Below the pieces are notes generated by a model that saw only the letters and a program-made list of their open reading frames with translations, was not told the DNA's origin and did not search any database. From assembly GCA_011009095.1 (NCBI GenBank), contig VTPC01000674.1, positions 482,938-546,937 on the forward strand: a stretch of DNA of 64,000 nt, in the 5' to 3' direction. The translations under genes were made by a program, and so were the position numbers. Of the stretch, positions 12,885 to 27,500 are shown one piece after another. Within the stretch, counting starts at the first letter, position 1. Each line of letters begins with the position of its first letter. The DNA comes from Ignelater luminosus. Lineage: Eukaryota; Arthropoda; Insecta; Coleoptera; Elateridae.

Positions 12885-15800
12885 TTGAAATGTGAAATAA
12901 AAATGGTAAGCGAAAACGCTTACAAAAATGAAACAGATCAAGCATAACTCAATGTAATGAAGACAAGAATCTAGCACATACAGTGAGATTGATAAACAAA
13001 CCGTGTAAACTGTAGATAAAGTCTCTTGGAATAGATAGAGAATTTTTTTATTCCCTAAAAAATCAGAGAAAAGCCAAGAAATTTGTCGAAAATGATTCGG
13101 TTTCTACATGTTTTTTTCTGTTTTATTGTCTTTCTCTTTTTCTATACTGTTTATTTAACTCTCGTTTTCCTTTACCTCACAGTACGTCGAACTATCTAGA
13201 TCTTTATTCTCAAACGTTGGCTGTCGTCTGTTCTTTTTTTTATATTGCATTTTTATGTTACTTTCTTCTTTTGTTTGTACTGATTTTGGAATTTCGGATT
13301 TCTCGATTTTCAAGATAAAATTGACATCATTGATTTCCAATAACTCTTTATTGTGATTCTCAGTCACTACACTGAATTCGACCTCTCAGTTTTATCTTTG
13401 AAGGACCGAAAGAACATCTAATGAAAATAATATTTGCGTGGATTCGTGCGAAACTGACTGAAATAACTCCTCTACGTGTATGATGCATTGTAATGAAAAC
13501 TCTTTCAGTATAAATTGCTCTATACACTTTAAAGTTAGAACAATATAAGCATGGAATCTATTGTAGATTTTGAAAGTAAATTAAAAATTAGTAGACGAGG
13601 TACCTCCAGAGGCAGGCTTGTTGCAATCAAAAATGGTATAATTCGTATTTGTCATCAATAGTTTGATGTTCCCCATTAACCATCTCTGATGAAAAGAATC
13701 ACATTGATTCAACTTCCCGTTTCCGCTGTGTAGAATCATGCCAAAAAACAATACTTTTTTAGTTTTCATAAAAACAGTACACTTTCAAAACCACACCCGC
13801 GTTGCAGAAATACACGTTTTTATCTCAAAAACAGATTTTTCTCAACCCCTTTCAAAACGGAATTTTGGAAGCCGCATTATTATGCATAAATCGGTAAAAT
13901 CGGACCAGCCGTGATCGAGGTAGAAGGGTTTAAAATTCTCCACACAGTGACTACTGTTTTAAATATTAATTTTGAATTCATCGAACTTAATCGAACTAGA
14001 GATTTGGCAATTGAAAAGAAAGATTCAACTAAAACGAATTAAGCAATCTAACTCCGAAGTTACCTAGAAGAGTGAGACTCTGATTGATTTTGAAGATGCT
14101 GTAAAGCAATTTTCCCGACTCTTCACGTATCACAAGTTGAGAAACACCGTTTTTGAATAAATGATATCGTTGGGAAACTTCATCAAATTGTTAATTACAC
14201 ATAGAAACCTCGTTACCTTAGTGTTATCAAATAGTTCAAAGTCACTTTTGTTTTTATGATTACTAAATTTATGACTATTTCAGTGTTTAATAAATTTAGA
14301 TACTCTCTCTCGCAATTTCATTTTCTTTTCTTCAAATAAATTAGCAGTTTCTTGGTTGAACGGCGTTAAGTAGAACGATCTAAGGATATTCTGCAATTTA
14401 TGAATCCAGTGTCGAGAGAGCACGAAATGAATGTCCATAAATTACTGTGGGTCGTTAGAGGTAAAACTAGCTATGTTTGTCCCCGGGGCATCGTGTGAGG
14501 TTAGGTGGAGTGGGCGTGATGACTTTACGGATCTATTCTTGCAATCAGTTATACTTGTAATTGGTAAAACGCCTCTCGCGCCATCTCTTTTTATTTCCTC
14601 CCATGGGAAGGAAGAAGGAAAGTGACGTTTGAGAAAAAAAAGTCTTTGAATGTTTTCGAAATGCTGTGAACTTACATCCTAAATCAGAATATAAAGTTTG
14701 AGTTATTAGCGTAATCTATCGAATGCCTTTCGTATTATTATGTACGTTGTTAATAGGGCGTATAATTTTAAAATACATAATTTAGATTACTACAGGGTTT
14801 AAGTTATGATCTGATGTTGCTTTAAAGCTTTTTGCAGTTGTTTTGATACTTTTTTTTAGTTCATTCGAGTGAATATTAGTTACCATATCATTATAGTTTT
14901 TTATTTGTATTTGTAGACCCATCTTATTTATTTTTTTGTTTATTCTTGACATTTTCACTGCAACATGCAACTACTGGGAAGGTTAAACTGATATGAAATT
15001 TCTAAAAGAACCTTGAAATAATTTTTTTACATGTGTAATTTTTTAAGTTTTGCTTTTTATTAAGAAACTTTTTTCGAACATTTTGCATCTAATAAAAATT
15101 CCACTGAACTTGTTATTATTCCGGGAGTGCTATTGTTGAGAGTTGTTACATCATTAGACTTTCAAAATCTTGTTTGTCAGATTCCCATGTTTTCTGCGAG
15201 ATTTATTTTAGAATGGAATCGCATACTCGAATATCAAATTTAATTATCGATATTAGAAAAATTGGAGCATGTTAGTTTTGTCGCTTCCGGTATAACTTGA
15301 AAGGGGAAAAATATAAAACACGAACAACCTAGGAGAGCATAGTACAATTAAAATCTTTTAGCCATTTTTGGGTCTCACAAAACTTTCTATTTTGGCATCT
15401 AACTCTCACTATTCAGATGTAAAATCCGGCAATTATAAACTCAGGTATTATTAATTAGTGTCGTCACGTAATTTTACTGTTTCTTTTCTTATTATTTTTT
15501 TTATTTTTTATTTATTTAGATATAATTAAAAAAATACATTACAGCTTGTTTGTTAATGTAATATCCTAAGTATAATTTACAAGGCTGTTCATTATAAATA
15601 AATTGGTTCATCATAGCGTAGATTTATAATATCATATTAAATAAATATGTGCGTATTTAACGTCTTCGTTGAACCTAAGATTTGCGTGCAGGTAATAACT
15701 TCTCCTGTCCGGTCGTCAGCAAAAGTTTCTTGTAAATACGTTGTGAATCGAAAGGGGAACAAACTGGTAAAAATTTACAAAATCCCTTTCTTGCATGTGA

Positions 15801-18800
15801 TGACATTCTGTTACTATCCTCATTGTTCGTTAAAGTCTCCATTATGACTTTGTATGTACTCTACACAGTAAACCTCATTAAGCTTGCAGATAGCATTTTT
15901 ACCAAAAAGAGTAAAAAATGTAAGCATTAAATGCATACACGTCGACAATGGAATAAAAACTCTACTCTCAGTATGGTGGACGTAGGTTGAAACGAATTCC
16001 AATCGTTTTATTAGCAAATTAAAGGTCAATTAAGAAAATACCACTTATGGCTTTATTACCATACGTTTTAGGAAAAACCATTATTGTCTTTTTATTTTCA
16101 CTTTTTAAGGTAATTCACGGTATACTGAACACAAGGAAGATCAGTGTTTAAATTAAGTACGATAAGAAGGAACTAACCTTTAAAAACAACTGAATCATTG
16201 TATAATTTAGTTTTTACTTTGTTAGGGTAACTAAGTTCTTCGCCAGCAGCGTTGCTTGTAACTTTTATGTTTAAACACGGCAAGAGCAAAAAAGCGAGGC
16301 AAATAACCTTTTGCAGTATTTGAAAGATAAAAGACTTATCGCAAAGCGTTTAATTATCGTAAGTGATAGATTGCTCTGTACGTATTTCAACTTTTCAAGT
16401 ACGTGCATCTGGTTAGAATTGGATAATTAGCATTACGATGGGCTATCTAACGTAAACATACACTTAAATGCAGTGCACTTAATCAGTCCATGTAGGGGAG
16501 AGTCCACTTTTTCAGGCAACGCGGAGGATTCTAATTCGTTTTATGATATCTATTAGAATGCGTTAGCCGTACTGGATACAGTGATTAATTTTTAAAGTGC
16601 ACTTGTTCCTTTTTAAGTGTGTGTTTATTTTTAGATAAACGATTATTCTTTCGTCACTTCTTGCTTTTTAATATGGAATTTTAATTAGAAATCCGTTGAT
16701 GGTAATCAATTGTATACACTTGCTTTGAGTTGACAGCGAGTAATAGGGTATGTGGTAGATAAAAATTACTATTATTTTAGCATTGTTGAAACAGAAGAAT
16801 TTATCGGTAGACTGAAGTTCGCCTAAATGAAATTGTGCAGAAATTGCTATATTTCTACTTAAAGACGGAATGACATAATTTATTGGTGCTTCGCAAATCA
16901 ATTTGTATTTGCCTGTTTTATTGATCTACTGAGCACTGTCGTATTCTTTTTCCAATTAAACATATCATCATCATATCATATTTTGTTGAAGCAAACACAT
17001 ATAACATACTGTGTTGTCAAGATATACAATTGACTTATAGGATTCTTAGCGCTTCTACCAAAATGTTACGACGAATAGGATTTAAACAAAATTAGCATCA
17101 AAAAGCCAGCACAAATAAGTTCCAGCGAGCAATAATAAAGCAAAGTTCAGTACGAGTATCAAGAAAACTTCCTTTCCGTGTATTGTTTGACAGCGGTTTT
17201 TGATTAGTTAGTTTTATTCAATCCCACAGTAACTGTTGGGTTCTTTCAATTGGATGTATCATTGACTTTGTAGTATGGTGTTCTTTGTATAGATCTATTT
17301 CAAAATTGTATGGTATATTGATTATTGCCTATTATTTAGAACATAGACTTACTACATTTTTAACCTTGCGACGAAGCTCATTCATAGAACATATTTCTAT
17401 CGTAGCTCCATTTGAAAACTTATTATCGTTATCAAAGCATCGTGGCTTCATTTATATCAAGGGTACCAAAATTTCTTGAAGAAAAGGCTCCAAATAGTTA
17501 TGATGCTAGGAGGGCTAAAATTGAAATATTTAAACATCAAAGTTTTAAGTATGGGTTAACAGTAACAGCTATCACATGTTTCAGGTCAGACTGCACCAGC
17601 GTATAGACAAAAAATTCCAATTCCATAATAGGACTTGACGAAATACGCTTAGTTTAGATAATAATGTTGACTTTTTGATCAATTCCTTACTTTCTGTCAT
17701 TTTTATTTTTCTTTATCATCACTTTCCTTTTTCCTATGAACTAACTGTTTTTTTTTTGTTTTTCCCACCATTCTTCTCTTCTACTCCATGGTCTGTGCCC
17801 CTTTTCACTTTTAGTTCACCATCATTTGCTGTAAATACTTTAGCCATTCCAAACCGCAAGCTATTTTTTATTACTTCTGTATCAATTTCAGAACAGCTTG
17901 TTGTTACAGTAATGGGAATGGAATTTTTCTTATGAAAAAGTTAGAAAATTTAGTTTCCTGATTTTGCTGAGTATTCTGTAAAAACCGGCCTTTTTCATTT
18001 TGTTTATCTGTCCAAGCCTAAATTTCTTTCTTTTTGGACCTACTGTCTTCACACTATCTTGTAAAATGCCTAATAGAATATTATTCTTTCCGCATTTACA
18101 TAAATAGTTGAAATGAAAGTAAATTTATATCAATAGTCAGCGTGCCTGTAAATCCTCAGTGAGGCTGTATTGATTGGTATGTATAAATTAGTGAAGTTGA
18201 AAAAAGAATATTATGAAGGAATACAATTTAAATGTTACTTTCCATATAAAACATTGATACATGTATCTATAATAAAAAACAACACGCAAGCACGATATTG
18301 ATAATAAAAAATAGATTATTCCGTTAGTCTCAGATCGAAATGGTTGAATTATCTCATTTAGATATGTTTTGATGCACAACTCTGCTAATTATAAATATTA
18401 ATAAGTACTGTTATCACGCGATATTTTGGTATTTCCGAGATCTGTGGATGCACAGAAAAGATAAAAATAGACATACCAGATAGCATTGCTTGAATTAGTT
18501 GAGCAGAAGAATAAAGAAAATGAAAATCTAATTATATGTAGACTTCATCTGTCTGCGGGCGCAGCCTAAAGCATTGGATTGGTAGGTACATACTAAATGT
18601 AAAGATTAATAAGCCATGCATGATTATGATTTTTTTTGTCATTTACCAGGCATTGATAAGGAAATAACTAATAATGAAGTCAGAGATGCTTAAAACTTTT
18701 TAGAAATTGAGGTTAGCTATTTAGCGAAATGTTTGTGTTTGAGCATTCTGAAACAATTTTACGATTGTTTCCATGCATCAATCTTCTATTATGACACCTA

Positions 18801-20460
18801 TCAACACTATTTACTACGCTCGTGATTTGTTTAATAAAACTAAAAAATATGAACTTACTTTCATTCCATTTACTTTCTATAGCTACAACCAGCAGCGGGC
18901 ATTCGCACTTCTGAGTAATTATTTCATAACCATTAATTTGGATGCTATGTAAACTATAATTATCCATTTGTTGAATAGAAATTATTCTCCACCTGTAAGA
19001 GGTAGGTATCAGACGAGAATTACTGCGTTTGTTTCGTTTGCAGTTTCCTGAGAGATTTTAATGGGCGTTAAAATTAGAACGAAGGCTTCAATTCATAAAT
19101 ATGTTCGCGCTAATTGACTAATTTACGGCAAACAGGAATAATAGTGACCGACTGTACGCTCCTTTCGTTGGATACGGTGTAGTTTTATTAAATGTTGCTC
19201 TAGTTTTCAGCGCGATTCTATTTCGTAACGTTACTTTTCAAAGGAAATCAATTATCTGTAAAATTAGTCAGTTACTATTTTAAATTAAGATATAAGTATA
19301 TTATATGGACTTAAGAAGGAATGTTGTACCGGATTTCTTAATAAATAAATATCTATCTGACGGTGGACTATAAACCACAAAATTTTATATAAGAAATCAT
19401 GCACTTATTTTTTATGAAGATTATTATAATGCCGGTTATTCTTGTGGGGCCTCTATCTATAATGAAGGCATCGGTCACGATTCATGTTTCCAAGTGTTAT
19501 TTATAAACCACATATGGCAGAAGAACAATGTCTTAGTGTCGTGTACATTGTTCATTCAACCCACTTGTGTAGTATATATAATTCTTTTTAACAATTATTT
19601 TTATTCAATACTTGATACTACTTTTACAAACAGAGAATACTTCCTTGTTTAGGAAAACGTCACTTATCCTGGTTGTTTATGATCTGTTTTTTACTTCATG
19701 TGCTTTCGATTGCTACATTTTGATATCATGAGAATATCCTTTCTTTTACAATCTGTTAACATTGTTTTGTTTTTATAGTTGTATATACAGGGTGTTTGGT
19801 TCACCGCCGTATATCCGAAAAGGGGTGGTAGAAGACATCATTTCGAACTTATCTAACCTAATATACTATTATACAAAGTGTCACGGTGTTTGAGATATTG
19901 CCATTTTTCATAATTTCACCCAATCGGACGTATTTCCCCATTTAAATGTGAACACCGCACTATTAGAAACTTCTAATTTGGAGGTAATGATGATTTTATA
20001 GTCTTTCATAGCTACTCTATCAATTTTAGTCATTTCCATCCACTCCTACAAGTGATTAAACAAATTAGACCCGGAGAAAGTTTAAAAAAATATGACTCTA
20101 AAATTTAACTTCAAATGGGTAATTGTGTTCAAACATTTTTAAAAACATCCTTGTTCTTTGCCCTTTAAAATGACATATCACACTTTTAACCACTTGCAGA
20201 TTCTTAGGACTGACAGGCAACTTGAATACAAAGGAACCGTTTGGCCGCACAAAAGCAAACACTTGATAACACGTTATTGGTTGTAGGTTTGACTTCATAA
20301 CCATTGATGGTGTTGATCTTTGCATTTTCAACCGTTAATTTTGTAATTTTTGGGTGTTGCAGGTCCATATCAGTTTGCGTTGAACTCCACGTTTTATTGC
20401 AATAGTTGAATTGGACTATTAAAGTGCATTGAATCTACATTTAATTACACTTGTTTGATT

Positions 20461-20796
20461 GGACTATTAAATAGTGATGGCCCCCAGACATCATAACCCA
20501 ATCAAATCTGGTGATCGAACAGGCCATATTATCAGCCCATTTCGCCCTATTCATTTATTGAGAAAGTTGGCATTTAAAAAGTCTCTTACGGATATCCGAT
20601 AGTAGGCAGGGCATCCATCGTTTTGAAAAATCATTTGTCGGATTCTATCTAGTGGCACTTTATCCAAAATATCGTCCAAATTGTTCTGTAAAAACTTTTT
20701 AAATGCCAACTTTCCCAAAAGGTGGATAGGGCGAAATATGGCCTGCTCAATCACCGTGTTTGACACCCTCGGGTTATTATGTCTGGGGACCATCAC
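20461..20796 (-). pseudogene. Transposase relic (DDE, Tc1/mariner-like), minus-strand copy
   Basis: Read leftwards, this strand gives a stretch ending in I-F-Q-N-D-G-C-P-A-Y-Y, the usual surroundings of the second catalytic Asp in mariner-like transposases. F-L-N-A-N-F-L-N-K, a stop, I-G-R-N-G, then W-P-V-R-S-P-D-L follow, which normally leads to the third Asp. A stop at the expected P-N-R-W-I-G position (near 20550) and another after R-S-P-D-L-I-G-L (near 20488) break the frame. The first 30 or so codons of the open frame (20710-20796) come from the inverted right arm, not from a transposase N-terminus. The N-terminal domain and first Asp are absent. Confidence 0.6.
20696..20790 (+). pseudogene. 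Second, inverted copy of the transposase 3' relic
   Basis: The right arm, read on the plus strand, gives F-L-N-A-N-F-P-K-R-W-I-G-R. This is the same transposase segment as on the minus strand of the left arm, and here the W-I-G is intact. The frame then degenerates. This copy on the opposite strand is the main evidence that the palindrome arose by inverted duplication of a coding transposon. Confidence 0.6.
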
Positions 20797-21514
20797 TGTT
20801 TAATAGTCCAATCAAACAAGTGTAATTCAATGTAGATTCAATGCTTTTTAATAGTCCAATTAAACGCTTGTAATAAAACGTGGAGTTCAACGCAAACTGA
20901 TACAGACCTGCAACACGCAAAAATCACAAAATTAACGGTTGAAAATGCAAAAATCAACACCACCAATGGTTATGAAGCCAAACCTACAACTAATAACGTA
21001 TTATCAAGTATTTGCTTTTGTGCGGCCAAAAGGTTCCTTTGTATTCAAGTCGCCTGTTAGTCTTAAGAATCTGCAGGTGGTTAAAAGTGTGATATGTCAT
21101 TTGAAAGGGCAAAGAACAAGGATGTTTTTAAAAATGTTTGAACATAAATATCTATTGGATTTTTTTCTTTTATAGCCTTATAAAGTAAAAGTTAAATTTT
21201 AGAGTCGTAATTTTTTTAACTTTCTCCGGGTCTAATTTGTTTAATCACTTGTAGAAGTGGATGAAAATGACTAAAATTGATAGAGTAGTTATGAAAGATT
21301 ATAAAATTATCATTACCTTCAAATTAAAAGTTTCCAGTAGTGCGGTGTTCACATTTAAATGGGGAAATACGTCCAATTCGGTGAAATTATAAAAAATGAC
21401 AATATCTCAAAAACCGTGACACTTTGTATAATAGTATATTTGGTTAGATAAGTTCCAAATCATGTCTTCTACTACCCCTTTTCGTATATAAGGCGGTGAA
21501 CCAAACACCCTGTA

Positions 21515-24500
21515 TATGCCCAGGAAAAATAGAAAGATGACAATCTGAAAAACAACTACCAAATGTAATATTTTTTAATAATTATTAGTCACATTTTATA
21601 CTTTTCCCATGTAATATTGCCAATCGTTAATAATTTTGTTTTCTTCTGTTTATGTTCTGTTATTATTTAATTTACATATTGAAATCTTATTACATGAGGT
21701 CTTTTTATTGCTTTGTAAGACGGACGCCAGCTGTAACTATTAACAATGACAAGAGGTTGTTTAGAAATCATTACAAGTATTTAAATTACAATTAAATGTT
21801 TTAAAACTATTTTCCCATAGCGTCGATATCCTTAACGGTATTTTGACCATTTTATTTACTTAAGAAATACTTTTTAAAGGTAAAGAATCATAATCAGAAA
21901 TTTATACCTGTAGTTATGATAATATCAAGACGATTTAAAGTGTATAGAGAAAGAAATCTGTTTTTGTGTAGGTAGACTTGATTTCTGATTTAAAATCATA
22001 AAGAAAGGTCATCGCTGTGTTACGGAATTTTACTTCTACAGTTTTTTCGGTTAAATGAGAAGCTTGGAATGATTAATGAATAATACTGCCTTGTTAAGTT
22101 CATTATATTGTATTGTTATAAATGAAAGTAGATAAGAATTAAGCATATCTATTTTAATTAGGAAAAGAATGCCTGTTTACTTTGGAAACAATTCATTAAA
22201 AAAGATAATTTTAATATTTTTTATGTCTACTAATATAATAATAGCTATGTTCAGAACGGTTTTTAGATGGTTGCAGTAGTCATTTGAATAATATTGATCA
22301 AACGTTGGACATGTTGTAAGATATGCTATCTATGATGCATTAAAATTACATACACTTCATTATAATATCTGTACTAGGTTTTTGATGTATTGCAAATGTA
22401 AATCTGTATTAACATAATAAAAAAGGATTATATAATAATTAAATAATTTAATCATGTTGCTTTTTATATCCACCATAACTAGGTACTTTTTCTAAATTTT
22501 TTTTACCGAATGTTGAAAAATTTAGGCTTGCGTAATCGTGCTTTAAATTACGTCCTGATAAGACTGAACATTTAATCAACACTAACCACGTAGAGAAGTC
22601 TATGGCTTATTTAATTAGGATAGTCTAATGTACGCGGGATTTGCGTCTTACAAATAAACATCCTTACCCTGTCTTAAGACGAAATAGGCAAATGAATGTA
22701 TTGCCAAAATAAAGAGTTGTTCTCTTTATAAACACTGTCATCTAAAATGAGCCAAGTGGCTGCTTTACAAGAAAACATTAAAAATCGAGGATTTAAAGCT
22801 TTTTGAAAGCTTATTTAATTCTGCAAATGCTTGCAGCAGGATATGTTCAATTATTATTATTCAGTATTACTAATAATATTCAGTAACTGAGTCAACTCTT
22901 TTCTTTCTCGATCTGCCTTTTGCATTCTTGTTCCCTTTGTTGGACTGTGTAACATTTTCATTCCAATTCTGCCTTGAAGAAGTCTTCCTACGTGTCCCAA
23001 TCATCAAATCCATTACGCTTTAACCTTCTCATACATGTCTGTCAATTTTTATTGCTTTTTATAAATTACCTACTCCATACAATGTATTCTACAAGAAAGA
23101 TGCAAAACCAACTTTTTTACAAATTGAATAAACTGTGAAATCAATAAAATATCACTTTTTCAACTTGTAACAGGTTTATTAAGTGTATAAATCTTCCCCG
23201 CCTATGGTAAGAATGTAGACCATAATAATTCTCACTAGAATGGGTATTTCATTACCAAGGTCTTGAAAGAAATGAAATTATCAGTTAAACTTCAACACAC
23301 TTGAAAACGATGAAAATATATATGCATGTTAGGCCGCAGGCATTTTGAATGATCGATTGAAAATATTTTGGAAATGGAATCCTGATTCTCCTTTTTTTAT
23401 TGATATTGAGCTTCTCTTCGCAATAAATTAAGTTCTGTTTTTAAAGAAATTCACTTGAAGGTAAAATTCGTAATCAACTGTGAGTTTTATTTTTTTTTAT
23501 TACTTTCTCATTGAATCGTAATAAAATTGTTGTAAAACGTTGAGCAATTTGTTTTATTTCTAAAATTGGTATGTTTTTAACTAAGAATACCATTACAGCC
23601 CCATTACTCGATACTTACATGGTAATATCAAGTAAATTAACCAAACCTTACAAGAACGTTAAACATAAAACAGAAATCTGTGAAATCAATCTGGTTCCTA
23701 ATTGCATCTCCATAAAATAACTCAGAACCGTGAGTCGGCTGCAAGTAAAACATGTTCTGCTTGCAGAATCACTAAAATAAGAGCATCATGTATTGGGGAT
23801 ATGTAATTGCCGTACAGTTAACAGCAAAAATATCTTCTCTTTCGATCGACACATATGTGCAGTTATTTACATTTATAATTGGAATCAATGCTGCTAATGA
23901 ACGGAGCTAATTAGTTTTTAGTTGGGAACTGTCAAACGAATACAGGAAACGATTAGGTGAACGGTTCGGCTAAAGCTTTTTGCGAGAATTTCACGTAACA
24001 ATAGCGAGAAATGCAGACTGTATCACTTTATGTGTGCGCCCAAGGAAAACGAGTCTTGCGTGTACTTGTTACGTATGATTGCAATCAATGAAACAAATGA
24101 ATGGATATTTTTTAAATTTTAAATTCATTACCAAGTGTGGTGTAATTACAGTCATAAAACCCTTATATAGGAGGTTGTGTTGTATTTTCTTTCCACACCT
24201 GATTTTATTTTACATAATTATGCATTAATTAACGTTTAATTACAATAAAATTAATTATATAACATGAAAAACTACGGTTCGTTTTATTGTATACAGTTTT
24301 TTATTAGCAATCATGAAATTACATATCTCACTGGGAATACAATTTCTAATCAGTTTCAACAATTAAAAATGTCTATCATATTATTATGTTTACAACGTTT
24401 TTAGACATCGAATGGTCAGTTATTTCCTATGTTTTTGAATACAAATGATTATTAGAAACGGAATCATTAATCTTGTTCTAACTACCCATTCATAACAAGC

Positions 24501-27500
24501 GACTGCAGCGCTATAAAAATTATAAGCTTTTCACACCGTCTGTCGTTGATTTTGGCTTTAGTTCGTTACGTGTTTACCAACTTTTTGTCACAACGAACAT
24601 TCTCGATACCTTAATCCACTGAAGATTGTTTTACAACTTTTACGTTCTACTCAGCAAAGGCAGATGAAAGGTTTGTTTCAACAAATGTCTTCAATCTATT
24701 TTTTATAGCCTTTTCCATTTAAAAAGAAATTATCAAATTCTTGGACTTCAAAATGCCGATGTACATAATGATTATGAATTTGGTTCGTAATTTTGTAAGT
24801 TTTCCTCGTTTTATAAGTTTATCTGCACTTTTCTGTTCGTTCTGGCAAATATTCAAACTGTAGATTGGCCGGAAGGACATATGTCCTATTTAACCATGTG
24901 CCAAAAGCATTTCGCTCTCGTGCACCAACTTACAAAGCGAGAAATACTTAAGTAAATCTTGGCAGAGAGAAAGATAGTGCACTGAATTGAAAGCACAAGG
25001 CGGAACAGCCCACTGTACGAAATTGACTTGTGCGTTAGTATTTGAAATAGACCATTTTTTTGCAATGTTCTATTTTTATCTTTTACCGATAGATTTTGTA
25101 ACAGTTTGATAGTGCTATATTGACTAATAGATGTCTCTTACACATTCTGTTAGCTTTTATCGGGACCTGTTTCAAGTTGAATACGTACATAATAGACTGT
25201 TGTTTAATATGCTCATCATCCATTAATTTTTCTTATCATTTATGATTTTCTGGTCAACTCGATTCCATGTGGTTGATTATATATTTCATTGAGTTATAAA
25301 GTTAGATGTAGTGCGTTTTTCCTTTAAGCAGTCTGCCATGTGTATGGTTGCATGCACCTATACACATTCGATAGTTAATTTCATATTTTTTTACTTAGAA
25401 TAGACAAATTGGTTTATTGTCGTAACTCATTCTAAAGGCTAATGCTTATTATTTCTTATAAGTAGTACTGAATTTACGTTAATTTTATAATATATTGCCT
25501 GTTCCTTCAGGTGAAAATGTAAATAGATTCATATAGACATTTGCTGATATGTCTTGTACTCAAGGCCATAGAGGCAGTCGGAAGTTTAGAAGAATTTGAC
25601 AAATGAAGAGGTTTTCAGAATAATTCGACATCTCTTTCTCTGAGTTGATTCTCTGTCGATTAGCTGAACTAGGTTAAAAAGGACATTTTTTTCTTAGTAG
25701 AAGCCCTTGAAGGAATTTTGAAATAGACATTTAATAAATATAATAGTAAGTATAATGAAATAATTACTATGTATATTATAAGAATTCTTGTACTATACTT
25801 GCTATAATCTGTGTAGTAATGCGTTAATTCTATAAAAGAACAAGGTGAATGGTGTTAAAGCAAAACCAGCTTCAATTCCATCGTTTCTTTTCAATATGCA
25901 ATTTATCTCGACATCATTGTGTCATACACATATCTTTTCTTAACAAGCGTGCATGTTTGAGTCACGTTATTATTCGATATGTTACATGACTGATATGGAC
26001 GGAAGGTGCTTGCTAATGTATCACCCAATAAATCGTTACTTTCACTATCGTTTCCTGTTTTATTTCAGAATGCAGCTTTCATTTGTTCGTTATGATGTAT
26101 ACGTTGAATTAATTGGGTATTGTATTATTATTATTATTAATAATAACAAGAAACAAGAAAAAGGAGTTTTATTTTTATTCTTCAATAGGCGGTGTTTTTA
26201 ATTATTTCTCTTAATTTATTACCTTTGTGTATATGCAAATTACGTTGGTTTGATCAATTTTATACAGTTGGCTTTGCTTGTAACCAAAAATTACATCACT
26301 TTATTTACATTAATTATGCACGTTGTATGTTTGTGCATATTTTGGTTAAAGTTACAAAAGCGGGATGTAAAATTATCAAACTAGTTTAACACGTTAAAAT
26401 TCATCGTGGTAAAGAATGCGTTCTCAGAAGCTTAAAGCTCGACATTAAACGGACCTGTTACACAATGTCCGTGTACCGCGATTCGTATTCTGATGCGAAC
26501 CCTTGTGGAGTACCATTCTGTATGACCCCAGGTCAACCCTGCCCTGTCTAATAGTTCCGGTTTAAAAGAATAGACCACTTGTAGAACGATAGAACTGGTT
26601 ATTCTCTGTATGTTTCAACATTTTGGTTTGAGTTTTAGATTTAGTTAGAGAGCTAGAAATCTGTTATATTATTTAAACAATTTCTGTTAAATTTTTAATT
26701 TTGCCTGTCTGCTATTCTTCACTTAAATTAATTAAGTATAAGGTATCTCTACCATGTTTATATACCCACTACATTTTTTTATTCCTTAGACAAACCTTTT
26801 TTCCTACATACTCAACGAATAAATCTACTTCAGGTGGTTTCAATTTGATTGACAAATTGTTACTAATTAGTATCTTGTATACACCAGCAGGCGCGAAAAG
26901 TCAAGATCTTAATTCTCACGAAACTATTCAAAACAAAGTGCAATAACTTTATCGCCAGGATAAAGTTTAGATTGTAATCAAACTGTCAAGAGATTCGTAT
27001 GAATACAATTGAATGCCATCGGAAAGGTTAAAATCATTTGTTCATCTCTCAGCGCCGTTACACTATATTGGTAAGTCGTGATGAGCGCTTTTCATATCAG
27101 TTTCCGATAGGCGGAATTGTACTTGCAGTATACTCATATTTGCTTCTTTGTATCAAACTCGTGTCTTGCTTTTTTCATTGTATTTTAGCGTTGTTCTTTT
27201 CTGAATTATACAAACCAGATGTTAAATATAAAGTGCGTTTTTTTTACACAGTAGGTAAAATAAAATGAAAAATTATAACAACCTAACTTCAGCTACCGAC
27301 ATATTTCAAACTTGGCTAATTGGTTTTCCTGCATCAATTCACTATACAAATTGTGCGCAGCTACTTGTTTTTCCATTGTTTTCATAATTCAAGTTATGAG
27401 TTATATGATTTATGAGTGCAGAAAGGTGGTAACAGGTTTAAAAACATAAAATGTCGCAACAACCAGTGCTAAGAATACTGCAAAGAGAGTGTGTTGTTAT

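Larger units (their letters stand above)
19786..21514. mobile_element. Fold-back element derived from a Tc1/mariner-type transposon
   Basis: A 1,729-bp near-palindrome. The left arm is about 19786-20582, the right arm about 20695-21514, and about 110 bases lie between. Both ends begin TACAGGGTGTTTGGTTCACC, and TA flanks each end (19784-19785 and 21515-21516), the target duplication of the IS630/Tc1/mariner superfamily. By eye the arms agree at roughly nine bases in ten over about 800 bases. Differences are single substitutions plus an extra segment of about 35 bases in the right arm near 21145-21185. Both arms contain the same 3' portion of a DDE transposase gene, so the element looks like an inverted duplication of a transposon's 3' end rather than a simple two-ended element. 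It should form a long hairpin when single-stranded or transcribed. It cannot encode a working transposase. Confidence 0.85.

Noticed and set aside
20098-20331. 77-codon minus-strand frame and its mirror at 20939-21175 as a conserved protein
   Set aside because: Their similarity is fully explained by the inverted arms of the fold-back element; no known domain is visible.
26125-26150. ATT/AAT triplet run
   Set aside because: Short simple sequence of the kind expected in AT-rich introns; not worth a separate call.
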